DNA of 5,119 nucleotides from an uncultured Eubacteriales bacterium (lineage in GTDB: Bacteria; Bacillota; Clostridia; Oscillospirales; Acutalibacteraceae), in contig CAKUXU010000061.1 of the NCBI GenBank assembly GCA_934700635.1, positions 1 to 5,119 on the forward strand, written 5' to 3'. Positions 1-4,852 of this stretch are shown one piece after another (within the stretch, counting starts at the first letter, position 1; the number at the start of each line of letters is the position of its first letter). The position numbers and the translations under genes were made by a program. The notes under the pieces were generated by a model. That model was not told the DNA's origin. It did no database searches and worked only from the letters and a program-made list of their open reading frames with translations.

Positions 1-733
1 AAATTTCTAAAAATGACGGTGTGGATATCCAAACAGAAATATCGCTTTTTTCTAAATATTCAAATAATTCTTTTAAATTTTGAATCATTTTAATATCAAT
101 GCTAAAAAGCGTTTTACCCATTGGAAGATAAATATAAATGGGTATATCCGAAACATCAAAAGAATATGAAACTTGATTTAATATAGTTTGACAGTCACTT
201 GGAATTTGACAGCTTTCTTTAAACCAGTCTACGAAATTTTCTATATTTTTACGTCTTATTGGAACTCCTTTTGGTTCTCCGGTACTTCCTGATGTGAATA
301 GTATATAGCAAATATCATCCGGTTTTACCCAATCATCTTTTAAGTGTAGTTCATTTTCAGACTTATATATATTTTCCGTTTCATTATTATCAACTACTTT
401 TAAATTTGTTTCTAAATCTAACTCTGAAAAATTAAAGATAATTTCGCAATTTGTAGTTTTCGAAATTTTATATAACCTTTCAGGGGGATAAGTCACGTCT
501 ACCGGACAATAAGCTCTACCTGTTTTAAGAGATGCTATCATTACGGGTATTATATTTATGTTTTTATTCCCGTATATTAAAACAGGTGCTTTTGTTTTGC
601 AATTTTTTTTAATATAATTTGCTATTTTTTCGGATTCCTCCCAAAGTTCTTTGAAAGTAATATGTTTTTCTCTGTGAATAATAGCAATTTCATTGCTATA
701 TTTAAACTTTTCAAGATCGTTTAATATCCACAT
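1..733 (-). CDS. dltA: DltA-like D-alanine adenylation enzyme, N-terminal part (runs off left edge)
   Basis: I translated this from the complement: 244 codons are open from ATG at 733-731 to the window edge. It begins MWILNDLEKF. Adenylate-forming enzyme signatures appear in order: an ITFKELW segment near residues 25-31, CPVDVTYPPERL near 76-87, and the phosphate-binding A3 loop FTSGSTGEPKG at 146-156. The segment NQVSYSFDVS at 186-195 carries the Asp (193) that in DltA holds the substrate amino group, and WISTPSF at 235-241 matches the DltA-type WTSTPSF stretch. DltA activates D-alanine with ATP and loads it on the carrier DltC for D-alanylation of teichoic acids, acting in the cytoplasm. 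DltA is usually about 500 residues, so the C-terminal half, including the catalytic Lys, lies outside. An AAGGAG site (complement of 744-749) lies 10 bases before the ATG. A stand-alone amino-acid adenylation enzyme of another pathway cannot be excluded, because dltB, dltC and dltD are not visible. Confidence 0.82.
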   Translation of the reverse strand, partial: MWILNDLEKFKYSNEIAIIHREKHITFKELWEESEKIANYIKKNCKTKAPVLIYGNKNINIIPVMIASLKTGRAYCPVDVTYPPERLYKISKTTNCEIIFNFSELDLETNLKVVDNNETENIYKSENELHLKDDWVKPDDICYILFTSGSTGEPKGVPIRRKNIENFVDWFKESCQIPSDCQTILNQVSYSFDVSDIPIYIYLPMGKTLFSIDIKMIQNLKELFEYLEKSDISVWISTPSFLEI

Positions 734-769
734 TTTACACTCGCTCCTTAAATTAAAACATTATCGCCT

Positions 770-798
770 ACTATATCATACAATATAAAATTTTTCAA
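770..798 (-). promoter_or_regulatory. Sigma-A-type promoter of the DltA-like gene
   Basis: On the minus strand, TTGAAA (798-793) and TATAGT (775-770) are separated by 17 bases. Transcription would begin near 763, giving a leader of about 30 bases before the ATG at 733. No long dyad is visible in or next to it. The position directly before the gene suggests this is the first gene of its operon. Confidence 0.55.
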
Positions 799-1055
799 TA
801 AAAAATATTTAAAATAACTTTACTTGGGACCTGAATTTCAAACCTTAAATTTAAATAATGTGTAACTTTCAAAATGTACACCCGGAATTGTTTAAATACA
901 TATCATAAAATTTAAAAACTCAATATAAAAACGAAAAATATATGGCCTATTGTAAAATACAAAATTATTAAACAATTAAAATCCAAGAACGACATCTTTA
1001 TATTTTTAATTTTTATCATTAAAAAGTAAAAATTTGAGAAATATTTTTAAAATAG
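799..1055. other. Divergent intergenic spacer, no gene seen
   Basis: Very AT-rich sequence between the minus-strand promoter at 770-798 and the plus-strand promoter at 1056-1083. No frame on either strand shows a start with a ribosome binding site. Homopolymeric A/T runs dominate, and I see no convincing terminator or repeat. Confidence 0.5.
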
Positions 1056-1083
1056 TTGAAATTTTATGTATGTATAGTATAAT
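1056..1083 (+). promoter_or_regulatory. Candidate promoter for the 1127-1543 gene
   Basis: TTGAAA (1056-1061) and TATAAT (1078-1083) are separated by 16 bases, placing the start of transcription near 1090. The ribosome binding site at 1114-1121 would then lie about 25 bases into the message. In sequence this AT-rich chance matches occur, but the position before a gene with a strong ribosome binding site supports it. Confidence 0.5.
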
Positions 1084-1126
1084 TATTTTTGAGCTTTAAT
1101 TTATTATGAAAAAGAAGGGAGCATAT

Positions 1127-1543
1127 ATGGAAAAATTAAATTTTTTACAAGTAAAAGGAAAATTTAAAAACAAAAAAGAGGGTATTCTGTCATATTTTGT
1201 TTTGGTCGAAAATTATGAAAAACATCTGAATTCAAAGCAAAAATATAATTTTCTAAATCCTGATACAATCGATAGTATGATTAAGGTATTAGATGAAAAA
1301 CAATTAAGTCACCTAAAAAGTTTACTAGTTGTGAATTGCGATTATAATGTAAAAACAAACTTTAATACCTATGGTCCGCCTTCAGAAAGAGAAGGGCTTT
1401 CAAATTGGTTAAAAAAAAATATAGAAACATACAGAAAAGAATTAAAAATAGATTGTATTTACGGTGATATCTGTAATGTATGTAAAATGCTAGTTAAAAA
1501 AATTAAAAAAATCGAAAACAATAAACAAAATCAAAAAAAATAA
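1127..1543 (+). CDS. Unrecognised 138-residue protein, possibly the front part of a split gene
   Basis: I do not recognise the family. The start at 1127 is chosen over the in-frame ATG at 1106 because GAAGGGAG (1114-1121) lies 5 bases before it, whereas nothing resembling a ribosome binding site precedes 1106. The protein (MEKLNFLQVK...) is soluble-looking and lysine-rich. It has no signal peptide or membrane segment. A GPPSEREG stretch lies at residues 83-90, followed by the amphipathic-looking NWLKKNIETYRKEL (93-106). Cysteines at 110, 116 and 119 (C-X5-C-X2-C) could bind metal, but with a fourth cysteine only at 71 this is weak. The end is a Lys/Asn/Gln tail encoded by A-runs. The stop TAA (1541-1543) directly follows eight A's (1533-1540), and the -1 frame stays open from 1525 into the next feature. 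The gene may therefore be complete, frameshifted, or read through by slippage. Confidence 0.6.
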   Translation: MEKLNFLQVKGKFKNKKEGILSYFVLVENYEKHLNSKQKYNFLNPDTIDSMIKVLDEKQLSHLKSLLVVNCDYNVKTNFNTYGPPSEREGLSNWLKKNIETYRKELKIDCIYGDICNVCKMLVKKIKKIENNKQNQKK

Positions 1544-2154
1544 TAGCGAAATATAAGTCTAATCTGAAAAAATTTAATGGGAACTCCGTTGAATACCGGC
1601 AATGGCTTGCTCTTATGGCTTATGATCATGGTATCCCAGATATAGAAAAAACATATGATGTAACTAAATTGCTACGCAAATTAAACATAAAATATTTAAC
1701 CGATTTAAAATGTCATTTTAACAGTGTAATGATAGAAAAAGTTATTATGGATATTGAAAAGCTTGAACCTTACCTATACAATTTAGCCACCGCTGAAATA
1801 AAAGATAAATTTTACTATGGTATACTTAACGAGCTGGGTAAGAGGGAAAATAGTAGCGACAAATATGATGAATACAACGCTTTTAAATTTGCTATTAAAA
1901 ATGATTTAGTTCCCAAAATCGAAGGTGTTACAGAAATATAAATCCCTGAGAAATTCGGGAAAGGACCTAAAAAATATTTCTTAACTGTGTACTACTCAAC
2001 TAGTAAAGATATGGCACTTGTGAATTTTTGTAAAAAACTCTACAATGGCTATTTTGAGTCTGCTGAGGAAGCGCTTGATGACCAGTGGCTAAAAACAATA
2101 ATAAGATATTTAAATAAAATAAAAGTAGCTGATTTTTATGCCAATGAAAACTAA
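1525..2154 (+). pseudogene. Start-less open frame interrupted by an in-frame TAA (broken or recoded gene)
   Basis: This frame is open from 1525 to a TAA at 1939-1941 and then continues for 70 more sense codons to TAA at 2152-2154. Composition on both sides of the internal stop is protein-like: EYRQWLALMAYDHG around 1591-1632, then IPEKFGKGPKKYFLTVYY from 1942 and ESAEEALDDQWLKTIIRYL around 2059-2115. The first in-frame ATG is 1615, but it lies inside the apparently coding stretch EYRQWLAL-M-AYDHG and has no ribosome binding site. The N-terminus is thus missing or supplied by the preceding ORF. Restoring one A to the tract at 1533-1540 would fuse ORF1 to this frame as ...NQKK-IIAKYKSNLKKFNG, giving about 342 codons counting the internal stop. 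I cannot assign a family. Alternatives are a gene fragment left by recombination, or two real small genes. Confidence 0.55.
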
Positions 2155-2201
2155 AGTACGTGTTTAGTACTTGGTATACTGGCATATACAGCTACTTTTT
2201 T
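2121..2201 (+). terminator. Long imperfect hairpin with T-run closing the 1127-2154 block
   Basis: Arms pair in three nested steps. AAAAGTAGCTG (2121-2131) pairs with CAGCTACTTTT (2189-2199), ATGCCA (2138-2143) with TGGCAT (2180-2185), and AAGTAC (2154-2159) with GTACTT (2167-2172) around a 7-base loop. Six T's follow the outer arm (2196-2201). The left arm contains the end and stop codon of the preceding frame. It is much longer than a usual intrinsic terminator, so a processed RNA hairpin or a mobile-element end is possible. Confidence 0.6.
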
Positions 2202-2853
2202 CTTATAGGTAAATTGTTTTTACACGAACCTATTTTTATATTCACGCCAGTGGAATTATTAGGAAGTTTATTTTTTATAAAAAGTCTTATCTAATATGGT
2301 AAGGATAATTTTTATTTATAAAATGAAAAAATTCTTAAAGTATGAAGAAAGTAATTATGAATAATTTTCAAGGGTTCTAGTTTCATGCCAAGCAGAAAAA
2401 TCATAGCGATTATTGGTAATCTTGGAAATATACTATGAACTTGTAAATCCACTTGGTTGTCAAGTGAAAGCAGGTCGGGTAAGGTCAAGTTTTGTTGATT
2501 TTGCACCAAATAAAATTCTCATTGCCCTTATGCAAAATCCAAATTTTTTTAAAATAATATTCCTTCTGAACTCAAATTTACGTATTCCTTTACGAATACT
2601 AAATTCTTAGTTTTTATATCTAATTTAATTACAATGCATATTAAATTATATCTAAAATTACTATTTAGTATTTATATGGTAATTGTGTAGGGCACAATAT
2701 TTAAAAATACAAAATAAACATATTGAAAAGTAGCGCTATGTCACTAAATCTTATATTTAGAAGTATTAAAATGTGGATCTTTTAGATATAACATTAATGG
2801 TCGAGTATTTTTATGTAGCAAAATATAACAATTTTTCTTATAGTATTTTCATA
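2202..2853. other. About 650 bases without a convincing gene
   Basis: No frame has a plausible start with a ribosome binding site. One plus-strand frame reads from ATG 2323 with stops at 2362 and 2404 and is then open from 2413 to 2610. It could be a coding relic, but I recognise nothing in it. Small dyads are scattered through the stretch: ATAGGT (2205-2210) with ACCTAT (2228-2233) followed by T's, ATTGTG-TAGGG-CACAAT (2682-2698), TAGCGCTA (2731-2738), and CTAAAT-N5-ATTTAG (2744-2760). A TTGTTT-N17-TATATT promoter-like match lies at 2214-2242, which is weak evidence in sequence this AT-rich. Confidence 0.5.
2408..2491 (+). ncRNA. Possible structured RNA element with nested hairpins
   Basis: A perfect 5-base stem GATTA (2408-2412) / TAATC (2417-2421) closes a TTGG loop. 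It is followed by an outer stem AACTTG (2438-2443) / CAAGTT (2486-2491) that encloses an inner perfect hairpin CACTTG (2450-2455) / CAAGTG (2461-2466) with loop GTTGT. The segment 2440-2490 is roughly half G+C, well above its surroundings, and a TTTTG-rich stretch follows. GC-enriched stems in an AT-rich intergenic region are typical of functional RNAs. I match it to no known riboswitch, and a relic of a coding region is an equally simple explanation. Confidence 0.2.
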
Positions 2854-2882
2854 TTGACTAATACCCTACTAGGGCTTATAAT
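2854..2882 (+). promoter_or_regulatory. Near-consensus promoter of the ASCH-GNAT unit with a palindrome in its spacer
   Basis: TTGACT (2854-2859) and a perfect TATAAT (2877-2882) are separated by exactly 17 bases, so transcription should begin near 2889. The spacer holds the odd palindrome CCCTACTAGGG (2864-2874), strikingly GC-rich for this region. A repressor bound there would cover both promoter boxes. The leader to the start codon is only about 28 bases, so no riboswitch fits downstream. Confidence 0.75.
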
Positions 2883-2916
2883 GTTCTAAAATTATTTTAT
2901 ATGAGGAGATATGAAT

Positions 2917-3279
2917 ATGCATTGTTTTACTTTAGACGAACGGTATTTTGATTTTATTAAGAATGGAACTAAGCGTATAGAATTAAGATTAAACGACAAA
3001 AAAAGACAAAATTTAAAAATCGGTGATACAATAATTTTTTCAGAAAAAAATAATGATAAAAATAAAATTAGTGCAAAAGTGGACGATTTGTTTAAATGTA
3101 GTAATTTCAATGAAATTTTAAACATGTTTAATGTAGAAATTCTTGCAGATAAATCAATTTCAAAGCAAGAAATATTGAACGATTTGGAACAGTTTTACAC
3201 AAAAGAAAAACAACAGCAATATGGCGTGATAGGAATAAAAATAAAATTGTTGGATGGAGAGCACGACAACAATGAATAA
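2917..3279 (+). CDS. ASCH domain protein (PUA-like fold)
   Basis: This 120-residue protein has the usual length and layout of small single-domain ASCH proteins. It opens MHCFTLDERYFDFIKNG, followed by GTKRIELRLNDKKRQ (17-31), IGDTIIF (35-41) and the C-terminal FYTKEKQQQYGVIGIKI (93-109). ASCH domains resemble the PUA RNA-binding fold. The E. coli member YqfB is an N4-acetylcytidine amidohydrolase, and most others have no known substrate. GAGGAG (2903-2908) sits 8 bases before ATG 2917 but only 2 before the in-frame ATG 2911, so the later start is preferred; it also gives the M-H-x-L-type beginning common in the family. The protein is cytoplasmic, with no signal peptide. Its end overlaps the next start by 8 bases, so the two genes are very probably co-transcribed and translationally coupled. 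The domain call is firm; the biochemical role is open. Confidence 0.88.
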   Translation: MHCFTLDERYFDFIKNGTKRIELRLNDKKRQNLKIGDTIIFSEKNNDKNKISAKVDDLFKCSNFNEILNMFNVEILADKSISKQEILNDLEQFYTKEKQQQYGVIGIKIKLLDGEHDNNE

Positions 3280-3898
3280 AAAAATTATTCGTAATAATGT
3301 AGTTATGCTTATCATTGAATTTTCAATTTTATTTTTAGGATTTAGTAATTCTTTTAAAGTATTAGGAAATGATCTAGATACTGGCGTTAGTATTAAATCA
3401 CAACAGCAAGAAAATACATACTCTATTCATACCTTGTCGAGTTATAAACAAAAATTATCTGATTATGAATTTAATTGTTTAATTAAAAAAATATATGATT
3501 GTACTGATTTTATAAACAATAATTATCCCATGCATAAACGGTGGTTTTTCGAGAAATTAATTCCAAATATTGGGAATAAAACTCGAGAAGTTCTATTTAT
3601 TACAAATTTAGAAAATAATATTGTAGCACTATCTGCGTTAAAAAATGAAGAAAACGAGAAAAAAATTTGTACGCTTTTTGTGGTTGAAAACTTTCAAGGG
3701 TTGGGTTTAGGATCTAAATTAATTGAAAGTTCAATGAATTTTTTAGGTACAACGAAACCTCTTATTACTTTTTCTGAAGATAAATTGCATATGTTTAAAA
3801 AATTTATAAATAAATATCAGTGGGAGCTATATGAAAAAGTTAATATTTATGGGAATAAATATTTGGAATTGTGTTATAACGGATATTTAAGCAAGTGA
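3272..3898 (+). CDS. GNAT-family N-acetyltransferase with a hydrophobic N-terminal extension
   Basis: This 208-residue protein has its GNAT domain in roughly residues 50-200. The segment KICTLFVVENFQGLGLGSKLI (131-151) holds beta-4 and the acetyl-CoA pyrophosphate loop QGLGLG (142-147), a variant of Q/R-x-x-G-x-G/A. TTKPLITF (160-167) and KYQWELYE (181-188) follow as the later strands and helix. These proteins transfer acetyl from acetyl-CoA to an amine; the acceptor is unknown here. Residues 1-50 are unusual: two lysines and an arginine, then a hydrophobic run VVMLIIEFSILFLGF (10-24) with one Glu, then a polar linker. This looks like a membrane anchor or uncleaved signal, with no clear AxA cleavage site. 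Start 3272 is preferred because GGAGAG (3256-3261) lies 10 bases ahead; ATG 3254 has no ribosome binding site. The start overlaps the ASCH stop (ATGAATAA), implying coupling. Confidence 0.85.
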   Translation: MNKKIIRNNVVMLIIEFSILFLGFSNSFKVLGNDLDTGVSIKSQQQENTYSIHTLSSYKQKLSDYEFNCLIKKIYDCTDFINNNYPMHKRWFFEKLIPNIGNKTREVLFITNLENNIVALSALKNEENEKKICTLFVVENFQGLGLGSKLIESSMNFLGTTKPLITFSEDKLHMFKKFINKYQWELYEKVNIYGNKYLELCYNGYLSK

Positions 3899-3935
3899 TT
3901 TTACACACACGATTAATATTATATAGTAAAATCGT
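3897..3935 (+). terminator. Weak hairpin after the GNAT gene
   Basis: GATTTTAC (3897-3904) is complementary to GTAAAATC (3926-3933) across a 21-base loop. An alternative, mutually exclusive stem is ACGATT (3909-3914) with AATCGT (3930-3935). No T-run follows, so termination is doubtful, but this is the only dyad directly after the operon. Confidence 0.3.
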
Positions 3936-4019
3936 ACATAAAAAATATTTTGCAAAAATAATATATCGATAGACTTTATTTTTGAACCATCTATTGTATT
4001 AATGTTATCTAGATGTGTT

Positions 4020-4319
4020 TCATAAATATGAGTCTTTTTTTACATTTTTGGTCAATTTCAAGTATGGTATTTTTTCATTTCCTTGTATCAAAAGTACATC
4101 TTCGAGTTAAATGGTTTTTATTGCTCGATTTTTAATTTGGGATTCAACTTTTCAAATAGACTCATAATTTGTCGCTGCTACTTGCGGTGAGTTTCCGTTC
4201 ATTGAATCAAGTGTATGTACTCCTCGATCTCCATTTAAAATTTTTAAATCATAATCAAAGTCGCCGAACTTTGAAAATTTTTCTTCCCTTATTCTACAAA
4301 TCGATAGTGTGTAAATGAA
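4020..4319 (-). pseudogene. Minus-strand coding relic with two in-frame stops
   Basis: One minus-strand frame reads protein-like over 100 codons. It runs through ICRIREEKFSKFGDFDYDLK and GDRGVHTLDSMNGNSPQVAA to a TGA at 4154-4152, then KVESQIKNRAIKTI to a TAA at 4109-4107, then LEDVLLIQGNEKIPYLKL to a TGA at 4022-4020. The balanced residue mix and local GC rise (about 4150-4270) differ from the surrounding spacer. No start codon with a ribosome binding site is seen, and upstream sequence (above 4319) is not clearly coding. The family is unknown to me. It is most likely a decayed gene fragment, though chance openness between the stops cannot be excluded. Confidence 0.4.
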
Positions 4320-4390
4320 AATTATAAAATATTGCCAAGATTGTAGGTTAGAATAGAATTAATTATTTAAATGATTTATTTTATTATATT

Positions 4391-4416
4391 ATGGGCACAA
4401 ATTTGTAACGATTATA
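4391..4416 (+). repeat. Direct repeat, copy 1 (ATGGGCACAAATTTG-TAACGATTATA)
   Basis: It matches 4679-4705 at about 20 of its first 23 positions; both begin ATGGG and share TTGTAACGATT. It contains a perfect 10-base palindrome, ACAAATTTGT (4397-4406). The core TAACGATTA recurs at 4437-4445 and inverted at 4464-4472. Confidence 0.6.
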
Positions 4417-4428
4417 TTTTTTAGAGAC

Positions 4429-4471
4429 AAAAAAATTAACGATTATTACTAAAATTAAAGAAGTAATCGTT
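4429..4471 (-). terminator. Likely intrinsic terminator acting on the minus strand
   Basis: Read on the minus strand, AACGATTAC (4471-4463) pairs with GTAATAATCGTT (4449-4438), leaving a two-base bulge. The stem is followed by AA and seven T's (complement of 4429-4435). It would end transcription arriving from about 4500-4800 on the minus strand, where no gene is visible now, or insulate the relic at 4020-4319. On the plus strand the dyad has no T-run. Confidence 0.45.
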
Positions 4472-4501
4472 ATATAAAAACTACATTATATCTAAATTGA
4501 G

Positions 4502-4511
4502 ATACCGGTAT
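4502..4511. repeat. Perfect 10-base palindrome ATACCGGTAT
   Basis: This GC-centred perfect palindrome sits in AT-rich non-coding sequence. It could be a protein-binding site, but no promoter is recognised next to it, so the role is open. Confidence 0.3.
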
Positions 4512-4640
4512 GGCAAAAGCTTGTTATTTGGATACAATGTGAACTCCCAATTTTCCTAGCTTTGAGAGGTTTTGACTTAAAAATTATTTATCTAACTTAG
4601 GATTAAATGAATTTTTTACACTGTCCTTTGTTATTTATCA

Positions 4641-4687
4641 TGCACCCATTATTTTTATAAGAATTCTATCTTTTTTATATGGGTGCA
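4641..4687. repeat. Inverted repeat TGCACCCAT / ATGGGTGCA
   Basis: The 9-base arms at 4641-4649 and 4679-4687 are perfect complements separated by 29 bases; the spacer centre holds AGAATTCT (4660-4667). The right arm is also the start of direct-repeat copy 2, so the same sequence occurs in both orientations here, as with ends of small mobile elements. Confidence 0.55.
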
Positions 4688-4705
4688 AAATTGTAACGAT
4701 TTATA
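4679..4705 (+). repeat. Direct repeat, copy 2 (ATGGGTGCAAAATTG-TAACGATTTATA)
   Basis: Same orientation as copy 1 at 4391-4416, and about 290 bases downstream of it. It differs mainly at the CA/TG pair, one central A/T, and one extra T after CGATT. It ends about 150 bases before the ATPase frame. Confidence 0.6.
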
Positions 4706-4852
4706 AAAAGCTAAGTATCAGCCGATTTATTCATTTTATTTCCCGCATGTAGGTTCATAAACTTTTGACGCTAAATAATAAGAACCTCGGTAGTTACCAG
4801 AGTCGAAAATCTTGTTGCTTAACAATAAAAATTTAAACTTCAAGGCGGTAAC

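Larger units (their letters stand above)
4320..4840. other. About 520 bases without a gene, rich in repeats and dyads
   Basis: No frame on either strand has a supported start. A short minus-strand stretch (about 4580-4480) contains KLGKLGVHIVSK before a stop, which may be a trace of an old gene. The region holds the repeat cluster, terminator and palindromes listed separately. A small stem CTCGGTA-N2-TACC with GAG after one bulged base lies near 4786-4803. No convincing promoter for the ATPase downstream is visible. Confidence 0.45.

Noticed and set aside
2000..2185. Minus-strand open frame of 61 codons
   Set aside because: It is antisense to the coding-like 1942-2154 frame and the hairpin, has no ribosome binding site, and shows a hydrophobic low-complexity translation.
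2370..2410. GGTTCTAG segment resembling the start of a preQ1-I riboswitch
   Set aside because: The complementary P1 strand and the A-rich tail that must pair back are not present, and no queuosine gene follows.
2312..2509. Minus-strand open frame of 65 codons
   Set aside because: No start signal and no recognisable domain; it overlaps the nested hairpins and the plus-strand relic, so it is probably chance.
2413..2610. Plus-strand open frame of 65 codons with TTG start
   Set aside because: No ribosome binding site. The same frame upstream has stops at 2362 and 2404. The translation matches nothing I know, so it is mentioned only as a possible relic.
2892..3125. Minus-strand open frame of 77 codons
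   Set aside because: Exact antisense of the well-supported ASCH gene.
4391..4705. CRISPR array or plasmid iterons
   Set aside because: There are only two longer copies, with unequal spacing and mixed orientation; no regular repeat-spacer pattern and no replication gene in the window.
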